Source: CAZKUN01 sp964555935
Lineage (GTDB): Bacteria > Armatimonadota > Zipacnadia > Zipacnadales > VGFC01
DNA length: 20,095 nt
Direction of reading: 5' to 3'
NCBI GenBank assembly: GCA_964555935.1
Contig: CAZKUN010000173.1
Span: forward strand, 1 to 20,095
Below the pieces are notes generated by a model, which made no database searches, had not been told where the DNA came from, and saw nothing but the letters and a program-made list of their open reading frames with translations. The stretch's first letter is position 1; each line of letters opens with the position of its first letter. A program made the position numbers and the translations under genes. This document shows, one piece after another, positions 1-7,911 of the stretch.

Positions 1-2
1 GC

Positions 3-1892
3 CCGTGCGTGTGGGTGGCGTTTGGCGCGAAAAACGTGGAGATACGTGCAGGCACCAAAGAGAATTCGGCAGCACTGGCGCGCGCGGCGTGGCAACCGCC
101 GACGGAGCCTGTCGAGCTGCTGGTGCGCCGCCGGCTGGGGCTCGTCTCGATCGTTCTGGGCGAGGAGGAGGTCCTGCGGGCGCCGGTCGAGGTGGACTTC
201 GGCGGACTGGTGGCGGCGAAGACCGGACTGGTGCCGCTGGTCGACCCCTATTGCCAGGAGGTCGCGGAGCCGGTCCTGTTCGACGATTTCATGCGCGAGC
301 CGGACGATCCCACCGAATGGACGAACGTCGGCGGGCAGTGGACGAGCGTAGGCGTCGGCGATGAGAAGCACTCGATCAACGGCTTCTTCCTCCGCGGCGA
401 GAGCAGCGAGACAGGTGTAACGGCGATTGGGAACTGGTTCTGGGACGATTACGCGGTCAGCGTGGCCGCGCATCCCGAGAGCGCAACGGCCTGCGGTTTG
501 GCCGCGCTGAGACAGGAGAACGGCGACCTGATTGCCTTCGTCGCGGACGTGGCGCCGAAGACATGGCCCACGCTGCGACTGGTGCGGGTCACCGACGGTC
601 GGGAGACGGTTCTGGCGGAGCGCACGGGCTGCCTGACGTCGGGCCAGTGGTATCGGCTGGCGCTGCGGGCCTCCAATGGCAAGCTCGAGGCCCTCGTGGA
701 CGGCGAGGTGAGGGTGGCGTGCGCGAACCCGGAGGTGCGCGGCGGCGGGATCGGTCTCATCGTGAAGGGCGGCGCGACGCGGTTCGACGATGTGGTAGTG
801 CAGCCTGCCGCGGAGCCGCTGCGCTCGCCGCGCGGCGAGGGCACGCCGGCGCCAGACGTGCCGCCCTACATCGGGGCGGAAGACCACATCACGTGGGCCA
901 ATCCGGCCGCTCCCTGGTTGGCGAGTGCCGCGCGGCCGTCGCTTCTGTGGCATCAGGGCGACTTCCCGGGCGATGTGTCGGTGTCGCTCGCGTTGACGCC
1001 GGAGGCCGAGCCAGCCTTCCGGCGGCTGATCCTAGCGCCCTCCAATACCTCGGACGACAGCGTGTGGCTGTCGGTGACGGTGCGAACCGCCCCCGAAACG
1101 GCCGCGGCATCTCTGGAAGTGACCCGCGCTGGAGAGAAGACGGTCGAGAAGGAAGCGGCCCTTGGCGGTGGACAGACCCTCCGGCTCGCGCGCGCGGCGG
1201 ACGTCGTGCGGGTGCTGTGGGGAGACGACGTTATCTACGAGACCCCGAGCGAGGGGGCTCTGCGGCGAGTGGCATTGGAAGTCGACGGGCCACCCGTGCC
1301 GATCCAGAGCCTTCAGGTCGCATCGCCCGGCAATAGCGGCTACGCGTTCGGCGCCGCGCCGACGGATTGGTGGTCCTCGTCAGGCACGTGGGAGGTCGCG
1401 GCCCGCTGGGCATGCGACAGCCGGTGGTCATTCTTCGCGGGTTGGGGTGAGGACGACGCGGCCGTGTGGAGCAAGCGCCCGGTTGAGGGTGACGTGACGG
1501 TTGACTACTACGTCGGCGTGAAGATGGACGCTCCAGGCGGCTCGGAAGTGGAGCGCTGTCGGGACCTGAACACGGTGCTGTGCGGCAACAGGGGGAACGC
1601 GCGCAGCGGCTACAGCTTCATCCTGGGCGGCGAGGGCGGCGTCAAGACGCAGCTCCTCCGCGAAGGCGTCGTGGTTGCGGAGTCAGACAGCATCCGAGTG
1701 CCGCCCGGATTTGGCGTCCACCAGGAGTGGTTCCACATCCGCGCGGCCCGTATCGGCAACCGAGTCGAGCTAGACCTGGAGGGTCGGCCCGTCTTCCGCT
1801 GGGAGGACCCCGATCCGCTTCCAGGCGGCTACGTCGGCCTGTGGACGCACAACAGCGGCGTGCTCATCTCCCGCGTGGACATCTATCGCTGA
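3..1892 (+). CDS. Tandem ConA-like (LamG/DUF1080-type) beta-sandwich protein, 5'-truncated by window edge
   Basis: The reading frame is open to the left edge, so the gene probably starts outside the window; the first possible start inside is a GTG at 9, giving 627 residues. I do not recognise a named family. Residues about 90-265 (numbered from that GTG) look like a concanavalin-type beta-sandwich: FDDF near the start, W-x-x-x-x-G-x-W, a central W-Y-R-L-A-L strand and a closing G-x-G-L...F-D-D-V-V-V strand. Residues about 450-627 repeat the pattern (SGTWEV, WFHIRA, GGYVGLW, VDIYR). The pieces before each sandwich (about 1-85 and 290-440) also resemble each other, so the protein looks like a duplicated two-domain module. 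Such domains usually bind or cleave polysaccharide, or pad out secreted proteins. A secreted pectate-lyase-like gene follows 67 nt downstream on the same strand. No catalytic signature was identified. Function is inferred from fold only. Confidence 0.7.
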   Translation, partial: PCVWVAFGAKNVEIRAGTKENSAALARAAWQPPTEPVELLVRRRLGLVSIVLGEEEVLRAPVEVDFGGLVAAKTGLVPLVDPYCQEVAEPVLFDDFMREPDDPTEWTNVGGQWTSVGVGDEKHSINGFFLRGESSETGVTAIGNWFWDDYAVSVAAHPESATACGLAALRQENGDLIAFVADVAPKTWPTLRLVRVTDGRETVLAERTGCLTSGQWYRLALRASNGKLEALVDGEVRVACANPEVRGGGIGLIVKGGATRFDDVVVQPAAEPLRSPRGEGTPAPDVPPYIGAEDHITWANPAAPWLASAARPSLLWHQGDFPGDVSVSLALTPEAEPAFRRLILAPSNTSDDSVWLSVTVRTAPETAAASLEVTRAGEKTVEKEAALGGGQTLRLARAADVVRVLWGDDVIYETPSEGALRRVALEVDGPPVPIQSLQVASPGNSGYAFGAAPTDWWSSSGTWEVAARWACDSRWSFFAGWGEDDAAVWSKRPVEGDVTVDYYVGVKMDAPGGSEVERCRDLNTVLCGNRGNARSGYSFILGGEGGVKTQLLREGVVVAESDSIRVPPGFGVHQEWFHIRAARIGNRVELDLEGRPVFRWEDPDPLPGGYVGLWTHNSGVLISRVDIYR

Positions 1893-1959
1893 CACGCAGC
1901 CAGGCGGATGGTGACCGTTCGGTCTTGTGTGGGGACCCGAATCAAGGAGGCGAGTGAAC

Positions 1960-3138
1960 GTGCGTGGCACCAAAAGAAGCAGGCCATGGACCGTGGGTGT
2001 CGGAGCGCATCTCGCCTCCGTGCTGATTTGCTGGCAAGCGTGCGTTCAGGCGGGGGCAATCGAGGGCGCGGAGGGGTTCGGCGCGGCCAGCAACGGCGGG
2101 ACCGGTGGGCGGATCATCGAGGTGACGACCCTTGCGGATGAGGGCGCCGGTAGCCTCCGTGCGGCGCTGGCGACCGAGGGGCCGCGCATCGTCAAGTTCA
2201 ACACCGCCGGTACGATCGAGACATCCAGTCCTCTCGTGATCGAGCATCCCTACGTCACCGTGGCCGGCGAGAGCGCCCCGTCTCCGGGCATCACGATCCT
2301 CGGCCGGGGGATCAACATCCTCGACCCGGCCCACGATGTCGTGCTACGACAGTTGCGTATCAGAGTCACTCACGGCGGCTCCAGTGGAGACGGTATTCTC
2401 CTGTGGGGGCGAGATGGGAATACCGTCGCCAACGTGCTTGTGGATCACTGCTCCATCAGTTGGGCCACAGACGAGAACGTCAACACGTGGGGCAGCGTCA
2501 GGGATGTGACGTTCCAATGGTGCATTATCGCCGAAGGCCGGGCGGAGAGCGGCGACCACGAGAAAGGCCCTCATAGCATGGGGTGGCTTAGCGGGCTGGG
2601 CTCGGACCGGGTCACGATCCACCACAACCTGTTCGCCCACAACTCCGACCGCAACCCGCGCATCGCCGGGGGCCTGTATGACGTCGTGAACAACGTTGCC
2701 TACAATTGGCTCAACAACAACTGCAGCAAGGTGGGCGGCGGGGCCCACGCCAACTTCATAGGCAACGTCTACATCGACGGGCCTCAAAGCGCCGGCCATA
2801 AGGGCGTCATCCTGGTGGAGGAGCCCGACACGGGCACAAAGGTCTACGCAGCGGACAATGTCGGCGGGCCCGACGCCGGTGAGGATGCTTGGGCGGTGAC
2901 CACATGGTACGAGCCGAAGGATGGGGGCGGCTGGATCCACCATCAACCCGCTCCCGACGTCTTCCGCGCGGCGGAACGGTTCGTTACGGAGGGCGTCACG
3001 TTCACGCCGACGGACGAGCTGGTGGAGGAAGTCCTAACCGAGGCGGGGGCTCAGCCACGGGACGCGATCGACCGGCGGGTCGTGGATGAGGTCCGCGCGC
3101 GCGAGGGACGGATAGGGGCGGGAGTGTCCACGGACTAG
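1960..3138 (+). CDS. Secreted pectate-lyase-like right-handed beta-helix protein (PL1-type)
   Basis: I chose the GTG at 1960 because AAGGAGG at 1944-1950 lies 9 nt before it; GTG codons at 1927 and 1954 are in frame but badly placed. The product is 392 residues. A basic start (RGTKRSRPW) and hydrophobic stretch to about residue 31 look like a Sec signal peptide. The mature part begins GFGAASNGGTGGRI and continues SLRAAL, as in bacterial PL1 pectate lyases. Beta-helix features follow: VDHCSISW at 161-168, repeated FQWCII / IHHNLFAHN / VVNNVAYNW turns, and HNSDRNPRIAGG at 227-238, which sits where PL1 enzymes carry the catalytic arginine and substrate-binding R-x-P-R. It probably cleaves pectate or a related uronate polymer outside the cell by beta-elimination. 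Planctomycete-type homologues are often annotated only as pectate lyase without assay, so substrate is uncertain. Confidence 0.85.
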   Translation: MRGTKRSRPWTVGVGAHLASVLICWQACVQAGAIEGAEGFGAASNGGTGGRIIEVTTLADEGAGSLRAALATEGPRIVKFNTAGTIETSSPLVIEHPYVTVAGESAPSPGITILGRGINILDPAHDVVLRQLRIRVTHGGSSGDGILLWGRDGNTVANVLVDHCSISWATDENVNTWGSVRDVTFQWCIIAEGRAESGDHEKGPHSMGWLSGLGSDRVTIHHNLFAHNSDRNPRIAGGLYDVVNNVAYNWLNNNCSKVGGGAHANFIGNVYIDGPQSAGHKGVILVEEPDTGTKVYAADNVGGPDAGEDAWAVTTWYEPKDGGGWIHHQPAPDVFRAAERFVTEGVTFTPTDELVEEVLTEAGAQPRDAIDRRVVDEVRAREGRIGAGVSTD

Positions 3139-3167
3139 CGCTGATGCCCCCTACGACGGCAGACGGA

Positions 3168-3191
3168 CGCAGGCAAGAATGCCTGCGCCAC
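3168..3191 (-). repeat. REP-type palindrome A
   Basis: An 8-bp perfect inverted repeat, CGCAGGCA (3168-3175) and TGCCTGCG (3180-3187), with loop AGAA, followed by CCAC (3188-3191). Read on the - strand it is GTGG followed by the hairpin, the layout of REP elements (short GTRG head plus imperfect palindrome). It sits between the convergent pectate-lyase and amidase genes and may also act as a transcription terminator. Palindrome B near 19355 shares loop and head. Confidence 0.65.
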
Positions 3192-3206
3192 GAGGCGGCG
3201 GTGGGT

Positions 3207-4442
3207 CTACCCGTAGGGCTGTGGTTGGAGATCAATCCTGGGCTCCTCAAGTCCGTCGGTGAGGGCGCTGCGCTCGAAGAATTCGCGGATGCCGGAGAAA
3301 ATGCCCACCGCGGCCATGTGACGGAACTGGGCTGTCTTCAGCGCGGCCTCCTCGTCGGGATGGCTGAGGTAGCAGCACTCGACCAAGACTCGCGGGCAGT
3401 CGGTATCGCGAAGGACGTAGAACGGCCGCCAGGAGACATATCGGAACTCAGTCCCGAGCGCCGCGCAGAGGTTTTCGTGGATGATCTTGGCGGGCGTGAT
3501 GCTCATCGGCGTCCAGTAGAACGTCTCTGTCCCGCGAGCGGCCCTCGGATTCCCTGACCCCGTGTGATTGTTGTGCACGCTGACGAAGAAATCGACTTGC
3601 GCTCGCTTTGTTAGCTTGCGTCGCGGGTCGAGGTCCGCGCTCTGGGGGTCGCCCTTGCTGCCGAAGCCGACGTCGGTTTCGCGGGTCATGTAGACGCCCG
3701 CGCCGGACATCTCAAGCATCTGCTTCAGCCGAATAGCGATGTCGAGGTTCGCGTCCTTCTCGATCAGGCCCGTCGGGCCGCCGGCCCCCGACCAGATGCC
3801 GCCATGCCCCGGATCCACGCCGATCAGCTTGCCCTGGAGGCTCGTCGTGTCGAAGGGCGCGCGCACGTCTATGAGGAGCGAGCCGTTGGCGTCGTATTGG
3901 GGCACGTAACCGGTCTGCTGTCGCTGGGGCAGGTGGAAGGTGATTTCGGTCGTGTTGGTGGTTGCCTGGACGGGCTCTATCGCGAGAATCGATTCCGTGC
4001 CCTCGAGCTGGCGAACGCCGTAGTTGGCCATCCGACAGTTGTATAGCTCCACCACCAAGGCCGCCGGACGCAGGCGTTGCGTGATCCGATACGCGACGGG
4101 GGCAGTGAGGCTGAAGGTGATCCGAGTGCCCTTTTCATGGGCCCTGGCCGATATGTTGCCGAGGCGGGCCTGAGAGTACATCGTTCCGGCGGGAAGCAGC
4201 TCCACGACAGAGGAGCTTACGTATGCTTGCTGGCGGTCGCCCAGGGCCACGCGGTACCAGTCGCCCTCGCGCGCGACAACGCCGAGCTTGATCCCCTTTG
4301 GAAGGACCGTTACGCGGTTGTACTCGCGCGATGGGCCGGTGCGAATGGCGGCATTGTCGACCGAGATTTTGACGACTTTCTGGTCTTGCGCGGCGCATGG
4401 AGAACTGCCAAGGAGCAAGGACACGAGTGCGTAGCAGAGCAT
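3207..4442 (-). CDS. N-acetylmuramoyl-L-alanine amidase with SH3b and AMIN domains
   Basis: The enzyme cuts the bond between N-acetylmuramic acid and the L-alanine of the peptide stem in peptidoglycan, and is probably periplasmic. Start ATG at 4442 is preceded by GGAGGA with a 7-nt gap and opens a signal peptide (MLCYALVSLLLGSSPCAAQ); the in-frame upstream ATG at 4490 would bury it. The protein has 411 residues. Residues about 22-82 are an SH3b domain (AAIRTGPSREYNRV, GDWYRV, AYVSSSVVE), about 95-195 an AMIN-like beta domain, and about 205-390 an Amidase_3 catalytic domain. Zinc ligands are read as H213 (DPGHGG), E228 (IEKDAN) and H290 (SVHNNH), with catalytic E355 (VECCYLSHPDE). All four are present, so it should be active. 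It is divergent from the lipoprotein gene at 4647. Confidence 0.93.
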   Translation of the reverse strand: MLCYALVSLLLGSSPCAAQDQKVVKISVDNAAIRTGPSREYNRVTVLPKGIKLGVVAREGDWYRVALGDRQQAYVSSSVVELLPAGTMYSQARLGNISARAHEKGTRITFSLTAPVAYRITQRLRPAALVVELYNCRMANYGVRQLEGTESILAIEPVQATTNTTEITFHLPQRQQTGYVPQYDANGSLLIDVRAPFDTTSLQGKLIGVDPGHGGIWSGAGGPTGLIEKDANLDIAIRLKQMLEMSGAGVYMTRETDVGFGSKGDPQSADLDPRRKLTKRAQVDFFVSVHNNHTGSGNPRAARGTETFYWTPMSITPAKIIHENLCAALGTEFRYVSWRPFYVLRDTDCPRVLVECCYLSHPDEEAALKTAQFRHMAAVGIFSGIREFFERSALTDGLEEPRIDLQPQPYG

Positions 4443-4530
4443 CGAGTGGTCCTCCGGTCGGTTGTATACAGGCCGCCCAGGTGCGGGCAATCATGCGCAT
4501 CCGCGCGGCTTCCCAGCACGTACTAGAGAC

Positions 4531-4559
4531 AGATTACACCACGGTTAGTTCCAACGCAA
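4531..4559 (-). promoter_or_regulatory. Possible weak promoter for the amidase gene
   Basis: On the - strand TTGCGT (4559-4554) and TAATCT (4536-4531) are separated by 17 nt, upstream of the amidase start at 4442. Both boxes match the sigma70 consensus only in part, so this is a weak call resting mainly on spacing and position in the divergent gap. Confidence 0.3.
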
Positions 4560-4578
4560 ACGTGGCCGTGTCGGTTCG

Positions 4579-4607
4579 TTGACCCCCAGAGGGGCATGTG
4601 CTACAAT
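4579..4607 (+). promoter_or_regulatory. Sigma70-type promoter for the lipoprotein gene
   Basis: TTGACC (4579-4584), a 17-nt spacer, then TACAAT (4602-4607). Transcription would begin near 4614, giving a leader of about 33 nt that holds the GAAGGAGG ribosome site before the ATG at 4647. Both boxes are close to consensus and the spacer is ideal. Confidence 0.8.
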
Positions 4608-4646
4608 CGCCGCGACTTACGGACGCGCCGGTCGAAGGAGGCCCCA

Positions 4647-5429
4647 ATGGCACGCGGGACGCGGCTTAGGCTGAGATGGGGCGTTTGGGCTGGGATGCTC
4701 GCGATTCTGGGTGGATGCGCGATGGGCCAGGGGCCCGAGGGCGCTGAAGCGCGCGCGAAGGACCTCGCGCAGGATGTGAACCTCCTAAGCGAGATCAACC
4801 GTATTGGCCTATCGAAGGACTCGCTGACGAAGCTGGTGGGCGTGGTCAGCGAGATCCAGGAGTATCTCAGCGGGCGCGGCGAGCTTCGCGACGACATCTG
4901 GTCCCGCCTGGAGGCCCAACTACAGGCGCAGCGGGACGCGTTGCTCAGGGACCAGCCGGTCCCGATGGCGACGACCCGACAGATTGAGGAACTGAACGCG
5001 GAGTTGGCGGATTTCGCCATCAACACGGAGCAGGAGCTATTGGCGCTGTTCGCGCTCAAGGTGAAGGCTGTCCTGACGCCGGAGCAGATCGACACCCTCA
5101 CCTGGGCCGACGAGACCCAGATGCAAGCCGTGACTTACCTCGATTGGGTCCGGGAGATGACCGACGAGGAGTACAATACCGAGGCGCCCATAGCGGCGGA
5201 ATCGCTGTCGGACGGCCGCGAGATCACGGCCGATCAGGTGGCGGAGATCCTGCGGACCGCGAGGGCCCTGGGCGAGGCGGAATACGAGGCCGGAAAGTCC
5301 ATGCTGGCGAAGCAACTCGTGCCCGCGCTTCGCGATGATGAGATCTCGACGGACCTGATCCTGGTCCGCCGAATGGAGCCGCCGCGACTGCTCCCGTTGC
5401 TGAAGGCAAAGCTGGCGCAGATGCCCTGA
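4647..5429 (+). CDS. Hypothetical lipoprotein with helical mature domain
   Basis: The ATG at 4647 was chosen because GAAGGAGG (4634-4641) stands 5 nt before it and a lipoprotein signal follows: basic MARGTRLRLR, a hydrophobic stretch, then the lipobox LGGC, so the mature protein should be acylated on that cysteine. The product is 260 residues. The mature part is mostly charged and probably alpha-helical, with two segments of the kind found in periplasmic helical hairpin proteins (SRLEAQLQAQRDALLRDQ, IEELNAELADFAINTEQELLALFALKVKAVLTPEQ split by a short turn). The phrase VKAVLTPEQIDTL resembles Spy/CpxP or LTXXQ-type proteins, but I cannot assign it. No cysteine other than the lipobox is visible in the mature part. 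It leads a run of envelope genes. Function unknown. Confidence 0.8.
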   Translation: MARGTRLRLRWGVWAGMLAILGGCAMGQGPEGAEARAKDLAQDVNLLSEINRIGLSKDSLTKLVGVVSEIQEYLSGRGELRDDIWSRLEAQLQAQRDALLRDQPVPMATTRQIEELNAELADFAINTEQELLALFALKVKAVLTPEQIDTLTWADETQMQAVTYLDWVREMTDEEYNTEAPIAAESLSDGREITADQVAEILRTARALGEAEYEAGKSMLAKQLVPALRDDEISTDLILVRRMEPPRLLPLLKAKLAQMP

Positions 5430-5469
5430 CCGCTCACCGAGCGCGGCCCAGGCCGGAGGGCTTACATCC

Positions 5470-6636
5470 GTGAGAATCGCGGTCTGCACCAACACGTACC
5501 GCCCGAGCCTGAATGGCGTGGTAAACTCCATTGAGGCGTTCCGGGCCGGTCTCGAAGCCGCCGGCCACGACGTGGTGATCTGCGCCCCGTCGGCGAGCGG
5601 CTACGATGACGACGACGAGAACGTCTACCGCTTCCCGGCGGCACCGTTCAGCCAGTGTCCCGATTACCCCATCCCGTTCCCCGCGTCGCGCGCCGCATAC
5701 ATGGGCCTTGGGCCGAAAGGCATCGAGATCGTCCACACGCAGCACCCATGGCTCCTGGGCAAGTGGGGACAGGTTTTCGCCCGGCGACACGAGCTCCCGG
5801 TCGTCACGACGATCCACACCCAGTACGAACAATACGCGCATTACGCGTTCCCGCTGCCGAGCACTGTTGTTACGGCGCAACTGAGGGCGGGCGTGCGGAG
5901 ACACTGCCGCAAGGTGGACCTGGTCATCACGCCCGGCAGGGCGATGAAGGCCTATCTGCGCGGCCTGGGCGTGAAACGACCGGTTGAGGTGGTGCCCAAC
6001 GCGACGGATCTGACCGGCTTCGACACGGCGGACGGATCCGCCGTTCGCCAAGAACATGGCATCGATCCGGACGAAGTGCTGTTCATGTTCGTCGGCCGCA
6101 CGGCGCCGGAGAAGAGCCTGGACAAGGTCATCCGGGCGTTCTGTCGGGCGACGCCGCAACTACCAAACGGGCGCCTGATGATCATCGGCGGCGGAGTTCA
6201 GCTCGATGAACTCCGCCAACTCGCCGCCGCGCAGCCGTGTTCCTCGAAGATCTCGCTGCCGGGCCCCGTCCTTTACGAGCGAATCCGGGAGTATCACGCG
6301 GCGGCGGATGTGTTCGTGACAGCCAGCGTGACTGAGGTGCAGCCGTTGTCGCTAAGCGAGGCGATGGCGGCCCAGACGCCTATTATCGGCGTCGACGCCG
6401 GCGGGATCAATGACATGGTCACGCATGGCGAAACCGGCCTGCTGACGCCTGTGAGCGGCGGCATCGCGGCCTTGACGCGCGCGATGCTGGATCTAGGCGG
6501 CGACCGCGGGAAACGGCTGGCCATGGGCCGAGCGGCGCAGGCGGCGAGCGCGCAATACGACATCCCCAACGCCACCAGCCGCCTGGTCGAGGTGTACCAT
6601 CTCGCGGCCGAGCTGCATGCCCGCAAACACCGCTGA
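5470..6636 (+). CDS. GT4-family glycosyltransferase
   Basis: A retaining GT-B glycosyltransferase of 388 residues that probably transfers a sugar from a nucleotide-sugar donor to a lipid or envelope glycan at the inner face of the membrane. The GTG start at 5470 follows a GGAGG about 10 nt upstream. The N-terminal Rossmann half starts IAVCTNTYRPSLNGVV, with the conserved glycine loop and asparagine, and contains VHTQHPW (88-94) and TIHTQYE (114-120), as in diacylglycerol and phosphatidylinositol glycosyltransferases. The C-terminal half has VGRTAPEKSLD (208-218) and the GT4 donor-site motif E-x7-E at E289-E297, followed by EAMAAQTPIIGVDAGG. It ends 57 nt before the capA-like gene and begins 40 nt after the lipoprotein gene. 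The nearest named relatives are glucosyl-diacylglycerol synthases; the acceptor cannot be read from sequence. Confidence 0.9.
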   Translation: MRIAVCTNTYRPSLNGVVNSIEAFRAGLEAAGHDVVICAPSASGYDDDDENVYRFPAAPFSQCPDYPIPFPASRAAYMGLGPKGIEIVHTQHPWLLGKWGQVFARRHELPVVTTIHTQYEQYAHYAFPLPSTVVTAQLRAGVRRHCRKVDLVITPGRAMKAYLRGLGVKRPVEVVPNATDLTGFDTADGSAVRQEHGIDPDEVLFMFVGRTAPEKSLDKVIRAFCRATPQLPNGRLMIIGGGVQLDELRQLAAAQPCSSKISLPGPVLYERIREYHAAADVFVTASVTEVQPLSLSEAMAAQTPIIGVDAGGINDMVTHGETGLLTPVSGGIAALTRAMLDLGGDRGKRLAMGRAAQAASAQYDIPNATSRLVEVYHLAAELHARKHR

Positions 6637-6655
6637 CGCGCCGTCTTACCGGTCG

Positions 6656-6684
6656 TTGACGGGTCCCCATCGTTCAGGTATCAT
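6656..6684 (+). promoter_or_regulatory. Sigma70-type promoter just before capA-like gene
   Basis: TTGACG (6656-6661), a 17-nt spacer and TATCAT (6679-6684). Transcription should start about 6691, only about 3 nt before the ATG at 6694, and no Shine-Dalgarno is visible there. The capA-like mRNA may therefore be leaderless or nearly so when made from this promoter. Confidence 0.65.
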
Positions 6685-6693
6685 GCCAACGTC

Positions 6694-7887
6694 ATGCGAC
6701 AGGCCATTCGCCGCCCCCACTGCCTTCGTCGAGGCCGCATCCGGCTCGCCCTCGCGCTGGTGGCCGCCGCGATCATCGTCGGCGCGGTCATCGGCCTCAT
6801 CCGCAAGCAACCTGCCGGAGAGACGCCCGAGAGGCCCGCGCCGCCGGAAGTGGCGCAAGTGCTTCCGCCTCCCCCACGTTCCGCCAAGAGCGTGACCATC
6901 TGCGCGGCGGGCGACGTGATGCTCGATCGCAGCGTCTGGCGGATGATCAAGCAGCACGGCGTCCACCACGTGATGAGCGAGGTGCGCGACACGCTGCGCG
7001 CGGCGGATATCACGTTCGTCAACCTCGAATGCCCGCTGTCGACGCGACAGGGACACGCGCAACCCGGCGGAAGCCTTCAGTTCTGCGCGGACCCGAGCAC
7101 GGTTCAGGTGCTGCTGGATGGGGGTGTTGATGTCGTAGGCGTGGCCAACAACCATGGCCTGGACGCGGGTACGGGCGGGTGCTACGACACGCTTGCGACC
7201 CTCGAGGAGCACAACATCGCCTACGCCGGCGCCCGCCCGAAGGGCGTCGAGCCCGATGACGAGCCGACGTACCTGACGGTCGATGACACGGTGGTCGCGT
7301 TTCTGGCCTACGACGACCTGTCGTTCGCCCGCACGCTCTGCGACGTCGACCAAGACATGGGCAACGCCCTGACCCAGATCAAAGAAGCACGAAACAATGC
7401 TGACGTTACGTGCGTCAGTTACCATTGGGGCAACGAGTACCAGAAGACCCCGACGCGCCGGCAGAAGCAGCTCGCCCACGCATCCATCGATGCGGGCGCG
7501 GATATCGTGCTGGGACACCACGCGCACGTGATGAACGGGGTGGAGGCGTACGGCGGCGGGCTGATCCTATACAGCATGGGCAACTTCGTCTTCGATCAGC
7601 GCGACGCTCCCGACGGCCGGATGACGAGCGCGATTTTCAGTATGGACGTCACAGTCGGAAAAGGGATCGATTTGACGATCTCGCCCGTTCGTATCAGTCC
7701 TCAGATGCGCGCTCCCCGCACTCCGACGCAAGAGCGCGGCACGGCGATACTGAGAGGGCTGGCCAAGCTGTCGGCTGACTTGGGCGTTGAGCTAACCATC
7801 GAAGGGCAGAAGGCCCGCGCATCATTCGCGACAGAGACTGCAATCGACACGAAAGACACCACTGAGATCGCTGCCGTGGCCGGATAG
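6694..7887 (+). CDS. CapA-family membrane-anchored metallophosphatase-like protein
   Basis: A 397-residue protein of the CapA/PgsA (PGA_cap) family, related to the calcineurin-like phosphoesterases. A basic N-terminus (MRQAIRRPHCLRRGRIR) and one membrane helix at about 18-36 anchor it, and a Pro-rich spacer (about 40-62) leads to the outer domain. Family motifs are all visible: GDVMLD at 73-78, NLECPL at 110-115, ANNHGLD at 151-157, YHWGNEY at 243-249, GHHAHV at 274-279 and SMGNFVF at 294-300. Members take part in poly-gamma-glutamate capsule export or act on other surface polymers; many family members occur without capsule genes, as here. No capBC genes are in the window, so a poly-glutamate role is not supported. 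A parvulin-type foldase gene follows after 24 nt and is probably co-transcribed. Confidence 0.9.
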   Translation: MRQAIRRPHCLRRGRIRLALALVAAAIIVGAVIGLIRKQPAGETPERPAPPEVAQVLPPPPRSAKSVTICAAGDVMLDRSVWRMIKQHGVHHVMSEVRDTLRAADITFVNLECPLSTRQGHAQPGGSLQFCADPSTVQVLLDGGVDVVGVANNHGLDAGTGGCYDTLATLEEHNIAYAGARPKGVEPDDEPTYLTVDDTVVAFLAYDDLSFARTLCDVDQDMGNALTQIKEARNNADVTCVSYHWGNEYQKTPTRRQKQLAHASIDAGADIVLGHHAHVMNGVEAYGGGLILYSMGNFVFDQRDAPDGRMTSAIFSMDVTVGKGIDLTISPVRISPQMRAPRTPTQERGTAILRGLAKLSADLGVELTIEGQKARASFATETAIDTKDTTEIAAVAG

Positions 7888-7911
7888 TTCGGCCACGCGA
7901 AAGGAACGCAG

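Noticed and set aside
2344..2946. 200-residue antisense frame opposite the pectate-lyase-like gene
   Set aside because: No ribosome site or recognisable domain; the + strand frame has signal peptide and PL1 motifs over the whole stretch.
4493..4500. ATGCGCAT palindrome in the amidase-lipoprotein gap
   Set aside because: Eight bases is too short to separate from chance and it does not line up with either promoter.
5434..6159. 241-residue antisense frame opposite the GT4 gene
   Set aside because: It mirrors the high-GC third-position pattern of the real gene and has an Arg/His-rich composition with no motif.
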